Shown here piece by piece: positions 22,891 to 37,371 of a DNA stretch of 64,000 nucleotides (position 1 is the stretch's first letter; every line of letters starts with the position of its first letter). This DNA comes from Acholoe squamosa. Lineage: Eukaryota > Annelida > Polychaeta > Phyllodocida > Polynoidae. The DNA lies in NCBI GenBank assembly GCA_949317995.1, contig OX439036.1, positions 29,396,354 through 29,460,353 on the forward strand, given 5' to 3'. The notes under the pieces are model-generated. The model was not told where the DNA came from. It did not search any database and saw only the letters and a list, made by a program, of their open reading frames with translations. The translations under genes were made by a program, and so were the position numbers.

Positions 22891-25800
22891 TCCCCTCACT
22901 GCAGCTCTTAGGGTTCCCCTATATTACAGCCATGCTGAGGAGGCATCGTTCACTCCGGGAATCTTGTGTGCACAGCTATACGCCCTGATATCTACAGACT
23001 GTGAGCCACGCCTAGATAGCCTCACCCACACACCCTCTAGCTGACACCAACCCCGCCCCCCCTACCTCTGCCGTCTATGCTATTGCACGCAAACCAAGTA
23101 GTATATAGGATTAGGGGACATTGTGTGCAAATCAAGTAGTATAGGATTTGGGGTTTTATCACAGGTAATAGCAACACCATGTACCTTATAACACTAATGA
23201 TTTTAACAGTTCCAGGCTGTGGGGACGTTTACAAGGTCGTGCATTTGTTTTACAGTTTGAATAAAAAGACGAAGCATTTTGACCTGCTTGAACGCTACCT
23301 GCCTTTACATTAAAAAGCTATGTGATGCGGAGCTTAGGTCTAGCGGTATGCTAAGTGTAAGTAGTACATGGATATGACCTTTGTAGCTGGTTTACCATGG
23401 GGTACAACATGAATCATGCAAATCTTTCTGTATGCGCTGATGGGGCACGACTCACCCATGTGAAAACACCAATTAGGTCATCTCTTTGAAATATTACATG
23501 GAGAATATTTCCAATCATCGTGAATGGAGTTATATTTGGTTTGTTGGTACTTGATTTTATACAGAAATTTCTAACAGGGTCTTGTAGGTTTTGACAAAGT
23601 ACTTGGGTTCATTGTAGTCAGCCTATGCATTCCTATATGGAACTTACAAAAAAAGGACAAAAGAAGTAGGCATAATGTGGCCTCATTGACTATGACTATG
23701 GCTGTGAAATGCTGTATTATGACAAAGGGTTATGATTCACTACCATCGATGAACTTGGCGAGTACAATGAATCATTATAAGTGGAAACATCATGATGCTC
23801 TCTGCACTCAGAAGTAGCTAGATATATGTACTCACATATATAGCTAGGTTATTATATAAATCAGATCAAACATATTTTTATAGACCCCGTCCAACTTGCC
23901 TTAATTAGACTAATAGCGGTACAAGTGTCATATCATTAAAATGAGTAAGATAACTGTGATGAATTAAGTTTGTGCCAGAGTTCATCCAATCCCTATCCCT
24001 ATTCCAGTTTGTCAATAATTGGAAGCTGTTGGCCGTTATACCAGAGGCCATGCTATACAAAGAGGCGTGCTTAAAGAACAAATGGCGTTTCTAACGGTGT
24101 TTGGGCAGTGACTGCCTGTGTGAATATCACAGTGCTTGGGGTTGTGGGTGTACCGGGAGCCTATCAAGGCTTACTGAAGGGCGGTGGTTTGTAAATGTTA
24201 AACAACAGTCGGTGAGGTGTAATCCAATGTCGAGCTTAGCTTGCTACTTATTCTATTTAACATTTTTTGCTTCATGTCATTTCCCCCTCCTCCTGGTGTG
24301 TTGCATTACACGTGACTGAGCTGGGACAATATCAGTGCTGTTATTATCATTATTATCTGATTAGTTCTTGATAAGGGAGCAGCAGTGCTTGCCTGGCTGC
24401 TTTGAGCACTGCCCTCTGTCAGTCCATTCAACTTTCACCCCAGATCATGCCCAGCCCCTTTCCCACTCATATCAACTCACACCCTGCTATTCCTCACCTC
24501 CACGTTCGCTTCTCTCATTTTTACCCTTATAATTGTCGTTTCTTTACAATCTACTCCCCCCCCCCCTCCAAATAAAAACAACAAAGTTGCCTTACCACTA
24601 GGCCTCATGTTCAGATGTACAGTGAGTTAACCATAATGTTAGATCCCCCAGTATGTTTCATAGGAAGATGGATAATTAAAGGTCAACGAAAGAAGACATA
24701 TACTTAGAAATGTAATAGCAAACAACATTGGCAAAGGAGGAGGGGAGAAGGCCAGGCTATGAATAGGGTGTAATTACGTCCCCTTTTCCCGAAGTATCTA
24801 CCCTCTGTGTGCACTATTGGTAGGACAAGGGCTCGAATTTATTCCCATGAAGTATGTATGTATAGGCAAGTGGACATTGGAGGTGAAGGCAGGCGGGGAT
24901 GGCGACACCCTCTCTCATGTACCATGGCTGTGTTGGTAACAAAGGGGACTAGAGATTCTGTCAAATGTGTGTAGGTCTGAGAGGTGGCGTTTCAAATGTC
25001 CTCGTCCTATACTGCTCAGTGCAGACTAACACAGTTTGTCTGAACCACTATCAAAGCCTGTCTACACTCACGAGGTACCGGCACTGACGCTCTTCAATTG
25101 TGTTGATAACAAATTACACTCACTGTCTAGAGGACACTGATATTGTGCAATATGTTAATTAATATCAATGGAGGAGGGTGTGGTGAAGAGGAGTGGCAGT
25201 ATCGAGGACAATGGCAGGCCGGAGCACGTTCCTGTGTGGTTGCATAACAGCCCACATGGCGCCAGGGAGGACTGGCCGGACAGAAGCAGAGCAGGATGGG
25301 GGATATGATAGCAAAGATTGACAACCGTTAGGTCCCTTCGTGGACCCAGTCCCACATCAACTATGATTGTTACCATCAGTGTAGCGCGTGAGACGGCGGC
25401 GCCGGTTGGACCAGCCTGACCGCGGTCCGATCAGTCTCTTCCGATTAGAAGGCACCGACTGGGGACTACACCAGGCCCCAGACTCCATCCCCTAAATTGT
25501 AATGTGATGGGTAACCATAGAAACGATGAGGGAGCTGCTCTTGATGGCGGCGGCAGTGATGGAGTAGTAAAGTGGCAGTAGACATCGATGCCACCTTGTT
25601 TTGTGGCTTGAACAGCAGAAATGTATACTTCCCATTGCTTGACCATCTGGGCCATAGAGACGGCCAATCAAATACTAGAGAAGCTGTAGGAATGTGGCCT
25701 TATAGATCACGCCAAGAGACGGCTGCATGACTGTATTGTGTATACCTGTATGGGATAGGGGTGGGGGCGAGGGGTGGGGAGGGAGGGCACGTCCTAGGTG

Positions 25801-26173
25801 GTGGATTCTCGGAAACGCCGAAGGCTTCCGAGGGATAATTAACAGTTTGCCTGTTTGGTATAAGGTAGCACTTAATTTCAGCAAGGCCTGTTCTACATAG
25901 ATCTAGTATTCAGGTCTACGAATAAACTCTCTCAGACCATCCTGAACCAAGACGGTCCTACATTACATCATACCTCCTGTGATGCTGTGTTTTGGTGACC
26001 AGGAGGACACATAAACAGCTGGGGATAGTTGGATGTCTCCCCTCCCCAATATAAGAGGGGGGATACACAAAACCTTCCACCTCTTTTTTTTTCAAATAAT
26101 TCCCCTACAAACTCAGCATCTGTGAGTTCAATTATTTTTTGGCATTTTTCTCTCATTGTTTGCTAATAGTGAC

Positions 26174-26239
26174 AATCTTAGGAAGTGATAATTTTTTTAA
26201 CAACAATTGTTGTTAAAAAAATTATCACTTCCTCAGATT
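26174..26239. repeat. 66-base near-perfect palindrome
   Basis: The two halves meet at 26206/26207 with no spacer. The inner 27 bases of each arm are perfectly complementary (aggaagtgataattttttta, then acaacaa). After one mismatch, five more pairs match, giving 33-base arms. A spacerless palindrome of this size can extrude as a cruciform and is unstable in cloning. It may be the fused ends of a MITE. A run of gggg/gtcag words follows on the right and has relatives near 43106 and 54825. Confidence 0.95.
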
Positions 26240-28615
26240 TGTTTCGACCCCTTGACCGGGGGGGTCAGAATCTTTTCAACCCTTCTGATGGGGGGGGGGG
26301 GGTCAAAATAATTTCACCTGTTTTCAGTGGAAAAACCGGCGCGTTACTAAAGGTTAAAAGGGCACGTTCGCGCACGATTTATATTCAGACTCCTTAGACA
26401 AGTCTTTGCCTTATCCTCAATTTAGGCATATGCCTTAAGTTGTGTATATGGCACACTCTGCATATGAGGCAAACTGGATACACGTATATGGTTGAATAGT
26501 GGGTGTTGTGCATTGAAGCACAGAAGGCTCAGGGTAGGTAACGTAAAAACCCTTCATCAATTACCCTGTAGGGATGGCATGAAGCAGCAGCCCTGATATG
26601 GAAACTGTTAAAGGGAGTCGCAGACATGACCCTTAATTTGCGTTTTTCTTACGAGGATGGTGTCAGAAGGTGCATAAAGTGCAAGGACCCGGCTTACATA
26701 ACATAACCCCCCCCTACAAAGTGGGTCCAGTGTGTGTATGGGTGGAGTAAAATATGTTCATGTATACAGCGTAGTGAGCCCCATGACCCACTAAGGCCAT
26801 GACATTGTGTCAGATAGCTATCTAAGCCTAATCTAAACACTCAGTGTGGCATCAATTACGAGATAAGAGTTAGGGTCTAGGACCATAGTGAGGTTATTCA
26901 TAGGACTTATTACGACGGTTGGTGAAGGGTTGGTTTTCGTACAGAAGAGAACGAGGGGAGTGAAACAAGGATACATTAGGGGACGTAGGTGAGGCAGCGC
27001 ACGCCTCCACACTGACACCCCTTGATCCAGCAAATGGAGGAAATCGGAAATCCTGCCTCGCTCAGTGGTACTCACCAATCATCAACTAAAAACCACCCCA
27101 ACCCCCCATCTGAGCAACATACTGCCTGCTCTAGCCCGCTGACAGGATCTGTGCTATACACCCCTGCTTTGTAGTTTAATTGGTATGCACTAGCGGCAAG
27201 AAGTAATAGGCAATTGTTTGCATCTGCCCTTCAGTCTACTGCCAATGTGACACACTGGCCGATGGCCACTGTACATGCCTCAGAGCCCGGCATGAGTCGA
27301 TCGACATGACTAACATCTATAACCCAACCTATGCCAACCATCAGCCCCACGCCCAAATCCCAATGGGCAGGCAGCCACCGAGATAACACATAGTAAAAAT
27401 ATGTAATAGCTATAGGTTTTATGCTCCAGACAACGAGTCTGTCAGATAAGGTTCTCCCTTTTTTTTATGAAATTGTAGGTCACTGGTGCTGCCATGTCCA
27501 CTGGTTCGTCTGAATGCAGAATTCGAGATAAACCTTGATAACTATTTCAACCCATATAATAGCGGTACCCTCATTAAACACAACCTATAGAAGACCAATT
27601 GCCGGGACATGAACAAAAGAACGTGGAAGCGTTTTCTGCTTGGTCTGTTTTGTTCTTTTTCTATGGTTTGGCTCATCACTTGGAAGAGGTGGGGGAGGGG
27701 GGGGGGCAAATGTCTGTGACATAAACGACCCAAGGTAGATTTATAGGTCAGAGGCTCTATTCCTCGTGCTTTGGAGGGACAAGGGCGACTGCATAGAATA
27801 TTGAATCGTGTGGTCCTTGCCATGTCAGATAAATAAGGCTCATTAGGCCAGGAGGGAACCTCTCAACCGAGCAGCTCAGCCGAGAAGATGCTGCTGCAAG
27901 GCCTGCGTAGACTACACGCACGTGAACGTAGGTCGGTCCATCTCCTTATTCTTTCCAATCTACCTCTATCTACCTTTCCCTATGCCGCACTTTTGTTTTT
28001 CGCTAATCTCTCCAGCATTGGGGTAGGAAGGAATAAAAAAAAGTAGAGTGGGAGGGTGGGTGAGGGTTCCCCAAATATTAACGGTTAGGTACCCTATGTG
28101 AACAAATACACACTTATGGTACCCCCAAACCGAGATGCTATGCCTCTGGTTAGCACTGAACTCCAATATCCCCCAGTTTCACAGAACCTTTAAATCGTCT
28201 CCCTCTTCCTCTTGTGCAAATCGCGACCTTCTCTTTCTTTGTGAACTCCCCCCACCTCCCCTCCCACCCCCACCACTACCACTGCCTGTGTAACCGATAA
28301 AGACACGTTTGTTGTTACCACAGAGCACTGGTAAAACTGAGATGAGTAGGACTGCTAGCCTTGGAAGTATTAAGCAGAAGCAGACACTAGGATTCCTTCG
28401 TAAATGTCACATGGCTCTAATTAGCCAATTAAAGACCGCGTCTACCTGTCATAAAAACTCTGATCTATCTGGAAAATTAATTAAGGTGGCTTTATGGTGT
28501 TTACTGCAGGTCATTTTGAGATGGGTGCCGTTGAGAAAACACATACTCGACAATGTTTCCTCTGTGTTCTATATGACCCTGAAAGCAAGCTTATGACACC
28601 TCACATGCCTATTTC

Positions 28616-28882
28616 AGGGTTCCCACTATTTATGGATCATGGTTTTAACTGACTTTTACCTGACCAAATAGAGGATGATTCATGGCGATCATGGAAAAAA
28701 TTTATCCACTCTCACGCGAGAATGTTTCAGAAATTTTGTGTGAGTTTGACAATTACCCTCCTAAATAAGTTAAAATTTCATTTTTAACTGACTTTTTTCA
28801 AAAATATCATTTCAACTGACTTTTAATTGACCTTTAAAGAAAAATAGGCTTAACTGACTCTTAACTGACCAGTGGGAACCCT
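28616..28882. mobile_element. MITE-like element with AGGGTTCCCACT ends
   Basis: The left end agggttcccact (28616-28627) and right end agtgggaaccct (28871-28882) are perfect inverted repeats bounding 267 bases. The interior repeats taactgactttt-type words at least five times. No coding capacity and no clear target duplication. Confidence 0.65.
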
Positions 28883-30950
28883 ACCTCTTTTAATTACTTT
28901 CTTTATTATGTCAATGTACTTGGTGACGACATCTTTATAGGTACAATCCAAATAGGAAGCATGGTAGTTGCAATCAAAGTATTGCTCTGTTCCGATTATC
29001 TACAAATGTTGGTGCTTTATAAATGAATAGCTATTTTTTCAGTATAGGCTTTAGGATCGCTACACGACAGAACACAATGACTAGAATACAACACAATGCT
29101 TGAATGTAAGGCATATATTATTCAGTGTACTCAGAACATCCCTTATCCATAATACGCACGTCTCCATAGAGTCCACCTACATTGCGGACTCGCTTGGTGT
29201 GTATACCATAATGTGAAATTATGTACACTGTAAAATGAACTTTGTTTGCTCTTTTCATGGAAATTTTCAAACACGCACACAGGCACGGAAAAACAAACCC
29301 TGTTCCGCTGCACGCTACCCGGAAATCGATTTTCTCCTTTTAAAATATGAACAAGAGCTTTGCCGTCTATGTGAGCTATTTAGGTCATTTAGAAATGTTA
29401 GGCCATATGTCATTTTAGTGCTCTGTGATAGGCTTGAATGAGGTCCTTCTGTGTGCTTTTAAATTTTGTGGCACATCTAACACAATACACGACATGTTAA
29501 ATCTATAAGCATCCTCATAAAGTATTAACCCTACCTGACAAAACGGCCACTATACCAATTACAGCACAGGCATGTTTGCATCCACACTGGCAAAGGAAAA
29601 GGGTGGCCAGGGGAGCCTCCACCATTAAATAAAGTCCCCTATATAACGGTTAGCCTATATAAAGGTTAAGCGGGCCCCAAAACAGAGACCCCCCCCCCTC
29701 CCAACAAAATCTGCTTCGTTCCTGCACTGTTCCAGTGTTATACTGATCATATAGGCTTCTATGAAGGTGATCGCTATCGAAGACCCATGGTCCTCTTTCC
29801 CTACTGATGACCATGAATCATAATGATTGCCTCACTCAAATGATCAAAATCCTCCAGTAGGTTGATGGAGTCGTATGCTCAACATAATCATATTCAAAAG
29901 AAGGGAACATAAAGAACCAAGGGAGCATGTGATGTTGCATGTTCTGTGTACAATGTGGGACCAAGCTGATAAGAATTTCTTTTGTAAAAATTTCTCCTAC
30001 ACTGACCAACACAGTAACTCAGATTTGATCAGCATTATTGAGAAAATTCTCTCATTATCGCCTTTTGATCGTGAAGGGGAAAAGGTTATTACAATGAATT
30101 TTTGCTGGATCACTACTCAAATTAGACGTGTCAGGCATGAGAGGCGTATTACGACAGATATGCTCCTTTTGATAATTTTCTAAGCTAAGATAGATCCTAT
30201 CCTGGTGCCAGAGGTAAGAGAAGAAGCTGAGCTGGAAGGCTAAATATTCGTAATAGGGTATAGTAGCCATCATCGAGTTTTTAGTTGTTTAAGGGGTCCC
30301 TGTGAACTATTGTGTACATCACTGCCTGTATCTGTTCATGCATGAAAGTCTATATTCTTATAAATAACCATATACATGTATTGGCGCAGGGGTATGGGGA
30401 CCATTTTATTCAACAGTCATCATCTCTATTACACTCAGACTTCAATCGGTCGCTCACACCATAGAGAACCTCGAATTTAAGTAAATAATAAGTACCACTA
30501 CGTTTCTAAAGATTTAACAGCTATAAGGGTACCAGGTTTACTACCATTTCCGATATCACTTTCAGATATATCAGTCTCTAAACAATTTTATAAGTGATGA
30601 ATATTCATTGGGGCACAGTCTGCTATGCTACAATTGTGAGTAAGGCTAATTTGCTTAATTCTGTATGCACACGCCTCCCAGGTAAATATGTAAGGGTGCC
30701 TCAGGTGTCGTTGGGAGGGGCCAATAGTCAATATCGTCAGACCTGGGCTCTGCAGTCAGGTGGGAGGGTTCCCACGTAGGCAATTATACATTATGACATG
30801 TCTGTCCTAGGTTCAGTGCCAGTCTCTACACCAACATGTTTCCACTAGCACCAGCACTGAACCGTCTGCAGCAACATGGTACTGGGGCACACGATAATTT
30901 TGGCATCTCTTTTCTTTCCTTCTTTTTTTTTAAGGAAAAACGTGTTAGGT

Positions 30951-30998
30951 AGTTAAGAGTTTATCAGGCTCTCTAGTTAAGAGTTTATCAGGCTCTCT
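30951..30998. repeat. Perfect tandem duplication of 24 bp
   Basis: A 24-base unit beginning agttaagagtttatcaggct occurs twice in a row (30951-30974 and 30975-30998) without a mismatch. Confidence 0.92.
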
Positions 30999-31177
30999 TA
31001 ACCCTGAATTTTAGCTAAGAATTAGGGACTAAATGCGGGGTGCGCCCCCTTTTTCAAAATGCTGTATGCGCCACTGATTGAACAGCTCAAATTGTAGCTT
31101 GTAGCATGATACCAGGAGGGTACTTCATAACATACTAATGTACGTCATGGTCATTTAAATTAGAAACCCTCCAAATC

Positions 31178-31434
31178 TTTACCCAGAGATGTCAGTTCGA
31201 TATTTGGCGAAAGTCTGAAAATTTTTTTTGGGCACTTGAAAAGGGGGGTTATACCCTAATCAGAGTGACAAATACCTTCAAAATTAATCAGTTAGGGTTG
31301 GGTGTATCTTTAAGAAATATCAGAATTATAAAATATTCATTCTAAATTTTTTTTCTTATTATTTCTGTAGTAAAATATCACCTTTGAAACTCTGAAATCA
31401 GAGAAAATCTGAAACTCTGCCATCTCTGTTTACC
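31178..31434. mobile_element. MITE-like element with CAGAGATGKCA ends
   Basis: The body (31184-31428, 245 bases) starts cagagatgtca and ends tgccatctctg, an inverted pair with one mismatch. The word tttacc flanks both sides (31178-31183 and 31429-31434) as a probable target duplication, which may be a decayed 8-base hAT duplication. The ends resemble those of the element at 8888-9035, so the two may share a transposase family. Confidence 0.55.
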
Positions 31435-33806
31435 TGACTAACGAAATTCTTCATATTTCTGACCGCTTTTTCCAACCTCTGACCCACTGGCTCTCTAACG
31501 AATACAGCACATTTTGTTAGACATAAATATGTTAATCTGCTTCAGCTCGAACATCAAATCATACTGGGAAAGGATAAGATCTATATAACGACTTACTATT
31601 ACCCCTTCCTCTAACCTAAGCAACATTGCAGCTACCTTCTCCTATACCCATTTCTACATCACCTTTGGACAATGGTGTGCCACCCGAGCCTTAAATTCCT
31701 TAATACCACACAGAAGGGGCGAGAGTGTGTACAGCGTCAAGACACGAGCCAAAGAGAGTATCGATTTTTGCTAAGGCGTTGTGTACTCCAAACATCCCTC
31801 GAAGGAAACATGAAAGGCTGCCAAGGTATCACATGCACGGAGGCAAACATGTTCACTCGATACCTTTCATCTCAGGCGCCCATTCCACACCATCAGTATG
31901 ACATGACATGGAGGCAGTCGGTCATCATTACATAACTATAATCCAGGTAAAAGCCTGGCCAAAAAGCCATAGGCACTTCTGACCAAATTTACTTATGATG
32001 ATAAGACCAAAAAGAAATGCTTGTTTCAAGGTAACCCGACACTACCCAGGAAACCAGGGCTAACCCCTACAATTTTCAATTTTGAGGAAGTTACATTGTT
32101 TTTGGTCATCTTTTGGGTCAGCTCAGTCGACCTGATCTAACATCACTCAATGCCTAATATTCTGCAAAGTGTTTTGATTAATCAAATCCTATAAACCCTC
32201 GTAGATTTATTCAAGGATTACAATACTCACTTCTACATATATATGGACAGAACGCACAAATGATACCACATTCCCATTTTTTCTGGATTGTACATGTCAC
32301 TCGCAGTAAGCCCAGCACTCTTGCCATGCTTGTACCTCCTATTCTCCTAGGGGAAATACATTTTTCTGAAAGTAGGGGGAGTGTCAACAGCAAAGGCATA
32401 GGACTTCACTCAGAAGTAATCACATACGACCTCTAAAACAACTAACTTTATCAGAAACCAGAAATATACCCAATGCATAACTGCAAGGCCTTAGACGATG
32501 ACATACCGTACACATTATTCAGTACCAGTGAGAACCTGGAACATTCATTTTAGGGGGCTCTTAATTTCAACTCAATCAAACATGACAGGTATACGAGACA
32601 GACCTTATGAAAATACAATACTTCAATTGATTGGATGTTAAAGTAGGTTACAGCTACTAAAACCGATTGTGGTGTGGTGCCTGTGGACCTATATAACCCT
32701 GCTCTACACGCATGCATTCATTAATGATGAGTGCTGAAGGGAAAGCTAGCGGGGTGTATCTAGGTGCCTGGTTACTGGTTTGGTGAAGCCTCACCAGAGT
32801 AGGTGTACTAGTACAGAATGGTTGCTGTATCTTTAACATCTGAAATAACAGATCCTATAACCCCTCTAGCAGTACATTTATACCAGATCAATAGGAAGAC
32901 AACTGACAAGACATTCGCTGCAGTTAAGTCATCATAAGAAGCATGCCCATACTATTGTCATTGTATATTGTGGGCTGAACACCACAACACGAGAGAAACG
33001 CGTCAATAATGTATAGAGTGTGCGAGGAATAATGGCCCCAATGGACAAGCTGCATGAGCACACTCATCTGAATACAAGAGGCATTGGTTGGAGATTGTAG
33101 CCAATAGCGCAGTGGTAGCTGGTGCATCAATAGATGAGAGTAGGGACAAGAATGGCTCACTAAGTGAGGATGCGAGGCACAGGTGGAGCACTGCCAATGG
33201 CTCCCATCTAGACAGGTACATACACAAACAGGCCATACATCGGTCCTCCTGCCACCAACTAAATAAAGTAGCATCCTGCATCAACTGTAATATATGTATC
33301 CTCCATTACCAGTAGGGGAGGCACTACGGTACGCCTACGGTACCATTACCAGTAACCCACTACCTTCATACATGTATCTATAGTCATCACATGTGCCATG
33401 TAACACCTGATATCAGCTATCTAAGGTAATCATGCTTCAGACCACCTAACATCTGTCTAGGCCAAGATCCACCCATGATATCTCTACCAATGACATTTTA
33501 GTTTTGAAGCCCAGACTTTGAATATGATGGTATTATATGTGTGTTGTCATCAACATGCGGCATGTCATCGACCTATCACACTACCATACCGCTTAACGCT
33601 GCACCAGGTATGCTTCCACAATGGCTTGCTGCTGTAATCTATTGTGAAAACCGATCTACTGAGTGCTATAATCTAATATTCATGTGCAAATGAAATGATA
33701 TTGGCCTTATAGACAAGCCTTCGGTTGTAATCTAAATGTGTGCATATACATATAGTATAGCCAGGGTTAGTCGGGAGAGGCATACTATGTACTACATTTA
33801 TCTAAA

Positions 33807-33875
33807 ACAGGCCCCGAGTATAAGCCTTATTGGACTCTCTAAAGTTGGCGTGTGCGGCTTATACGTGAGGTCCAT
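33807..33875. repeat. Degenerate fragment of the TATAAGnCGCAC repeat family
   Basis: Contains gagtataagccttattgg and, in the opposite sense, tgcggcttatacgtgagg. These are the core words of the repeat family described at 55259-55491 and 57170-57410. Confidence 0.45.
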
Positions 33876-34828
33876 CCTAACATGGAGTATGTTGAGTCCT
33901 GTTAGTCCCTGGGGTGGTCACAATAGAGGGAGTTGGTTTAATAGTAGCCCTTGGGTAAATGGATAAATGTTTATATACAGGACTCAAGTGAATAGTTGTA
34001 TATGTTTTATGTAGATTAATAGAAAATCATAGTCACCATGTGCACCTTTGTGCAGGCCAAACCATTGACTGTGACGGTGTGACCCCAAAACCACACTTTT
34101 TTTTCAAATCTACGGTACTGGGTATTTTGAAGTTTTGACATGTCATTCATTCAGGCTTTCAGTACATGAATGGAAAGCAAAGATTCCAAGATTAGAGTTA
34201 CGGATTCTGATTTAAACTTTTTTTTTATTGATGGGTGACAATGAAAGATTACCAGTAACTCATGGTGCCAATAACCTACATATGGTATAAACCATTGGTT
34301 GCCGTGAAAGTGATAGGCGGTATTGCCCATGCCCATGCACTAACAATAATAGTTGGGACGAGCATTCATCATCAACACTGTGAACCGGTCGGCGTAAACG
34401 ACGTGAGAGGCGGCGGTGGATGACGGATACTATAAAGGGGACGTTTACTTTCATTACGCTGCTGCTAGTTATGCACACGACAACAGCTGGTGCCAGATTG
34501 TTTGGACAGGTCTTCCTGCCAACTCGTCCAACAGCACCACACCCACACGACCAGCTCCATACCCTGTAACCCATCACATCTTGTATATGCATAGCATTTT
34601 ACCACAAAAGTATGCCAATAATCATAGATGTAGGTTTTATAATCAACAGTCTGAGTACAATATTCACCTTTTTACAAGTCACTCCTTTAATCTGTGTGTT
34701 TTTTGTTTTTGTTTTTTGGGGGGGACATAAAATCCCCCGATCACCAGCTCTTGAGTCAATGATTTGATTGGATTGGCAGATGTATAAGGATTGTGTGGCA
34801 TATCATGCTTTGGACGACGATGAAACCC

Positions 34829-34989
34829 CACATATAAGCGGTGGATCATTGACCATCTCAGACCCTTGGTGTGGCTTACAGGTTCACCCTGAATTCAGAG
34901 TAAGGAATGGGCACATTTCAGATCCTTCCCGCGGCTTATAGCTTCCTCACATATTCAGGGCTCGGCTTATACGTGGAATTTTACGGTAG
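34829..34989. repeat. Degenerate TATAAGnCGCAC family element
   Basis: Begins with ccccacatataagcggtgg and ends with gctcggcttatacgtggaat followed by ttttacggta. The inverted ends are of the same style as the intact 233-base elements (cgtaaa...cccgcgtataag), but the interior has diverged. Confidence 0.5.
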
Positions 34990-35936
34990 AAAAAGTGCTC
35001 ATGTATCAGCAACTTTTGATTAAAACTGTCAGACTTAATAAAAAGTCACGCTGAGGTCAGTAAAGGGGGGGAAACGAGATTAAAGCTACAGAGTTTTACA
35101 TTACTCCACAACCCAGCCCCCTTCCCAAGCTAACCAACCTTGATACCCCATCCAATATTCTAATAACCTAAGTATGTTGCTGAACCATCTCCTTCCGTCC
35201 TATGCACACCTGTGACAATGGCACACGCTGCTAGGTTATGCACGACCATGTGGCGCCAATATCTCAATTCAAATTATGTGGCACAGCACCACAGCAAAGG
35301 GAATCACTGCCAATAATGCTGGTTATATTTGGACGTGCTCGCATATTCTGAAGTATCCTTTGTGTATTTGGCCAACAGAGCTCCATTAGCAATATTAGTT
35401 TCATGTTTGTGTGCTCTTTTGTTCGATTTCTGTGACCGCTTAAATCATGTCGCAATCTGGACTCGGAAGTATGCTGCAGGGTTATAACCTGGAGGTTGCA
35501 TCTGTTCAATGATAAGTGAAATTAATTGCTTGTGCCTTAGGCTCAAAATTTATGTACCCAGTGCATAACTATTTGCTCTGATTTTCAAACCTCCAATACA
35601 AGTTTAACAAAAGTAGCCGTGATAACACTAGGGACATGCATAGACAGTGTTCAAAGCTATGAGCAAACCAAAACCTGAAGGCTTCACTCGTATGCCGTCT
35701 AACCATGCCACAAGAGACCATGCAAGATGGTAAGCCCCTCCAACATTACACTCAAGAGAACTCATTGAATAAGAGTGATACCCTAAGGGTACTCTTCACC
35801 AATATGGGGATGGTGGATAGGATTCTGCTGGTGTGCTAATGATTCCCACGTACGCCATTAAGAGATGCATTGAATGGGTAGAGGTTGCATTGGAAAGCGA
35901 TGAAAAAAAATCAGGTAAACACAGTAACCCATGTAA

Positions 35937-36000
35937 AAGGCGATCCAGTATATAAGACGCACCTAGTCTCTGGGTTTGCTTATACTATAGGACGCCTAGA
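35937..36000. repeat. Degenerate TATAAGACGCAC family fragment
   Basis: Contains tatataagacgcacctagtc and, oppositely, tgcttatactataggacgcc. Too short to define ends. Confidence 0.4.
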
Positions 36001-37371
36001 GGGACCCTTACTGCTTGATCTGGTACCTAGAGAGATAAGCACTGATAACAGCGAACATGTTGGGAATCAGTTGTTATGTAATGCATCAAAGAAATTCTGC
36101 AGTGAGTACAGGGATTTATCTGAGTGGTTGATATTGTATCCCGCTCCTGTCCTATTGAATAGAATTTCGACATTGTTTTAAAAGAAATATGGGTAACTAA
36201 GACCTAGCATTTGGTTGCCGTGTTCTTTTATCTCTTTGAAAGTTGCAGTCAACTTGCTATGTTCTTGTTCAAAGGAAGTCGGGATGACAGAGTTCTGACC
36301 ATGACACACAGGAAATGGACAATGTGAGTGTATAGTTAATGCAGGGGGTGATTACAGTTCTTCCATCCAAGTTCCTCCTGTACATCCATTAGCCTCTCGG
36401 CCGGTGTCCTTATAAATACTACTTTAAACCTCATTTTACCTGTCTCAAGCGAATGACACATACTATAACCCTCAACCACCCCACAGACTGACATTTGTCC
36501 TCATTTCTTTCGTCTGATTAGCTGTAGTCCAGTCTTTTTATGAGGTTATTGTAATTAGTACCAAGCCATGATGACACCCATTTTTGCTCTCATTTGCAAA
36601 GCTTATTTAGAATTAGCAGAGCTTTCCTCGTTTATCTTCATTTGTACAGTTTTGATTATCACACCTACCGGTATTTAATCTATCTATGAATATTTGCGTT
36701 CATCACAATGGTTCGCAATTTACACTATCTTTATAGGTAAACAATTCGACCAACAAAGGCAATTCAATTCCATATGACATTTCCTCTAATCGTAAAGTAT
36801 AAGTCATATTGCAATTGTACTATATTTATATATTCTTACATTCAAAGTTAGTAATTCACATCCTCCAAACCTCAATGATGATATACGACAACCACAATAA
36901 TGAAGCTGTAAAAGGATAAGGCCCAATTTGACCTATACAATGGTAAATACATCTACTGAACCGCCATCATCGTTAACAGCCTCCACCCAGGAGTCCAACC
37001 CTACCTCTTGTGGCAATACAGATCTGAATCTGGGTTATTCTCACTTTTTGTATTACCGGTATCCTAACTTGTCTCACTTATACAACGCCAAGCAGGCGTC
37101 TGCAGCATATCTCCTTGCCCCTTCAAGGTGGGTCCGGACATCAGATGATCAATATACTGGATGACAAGTGTATTCTTGAATTATTCAGCACCTGTGTTTA
37201 TTCCTACCTACGTAACGTGGAGGTCGACACAGCCGCAAGGATGCACGTATTTTACAGCAATGAATGCACCATACAAAAAGGAAAGTATGCAATGCACGCC
37301 CTTTCCATTACCCTCTTAATCAGAACGCGCACAACGTTTACATGGACACCAAGTTCACATTGAGCTAAACA

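Noticed and set aside
25072..25112. Short minus-strand exon-like segment ending in a gtgagtg donor
   Set aside because: The frame is closed by a stop just upstream with no AG acceptor between, and the kinase does not need an exon between exons 1 and 2.
35264..35509. 81-codon minus-strand frame
   Set aside because: It looked slightly protein-like, but no domain, splice site or repeat relationship could be recognised.
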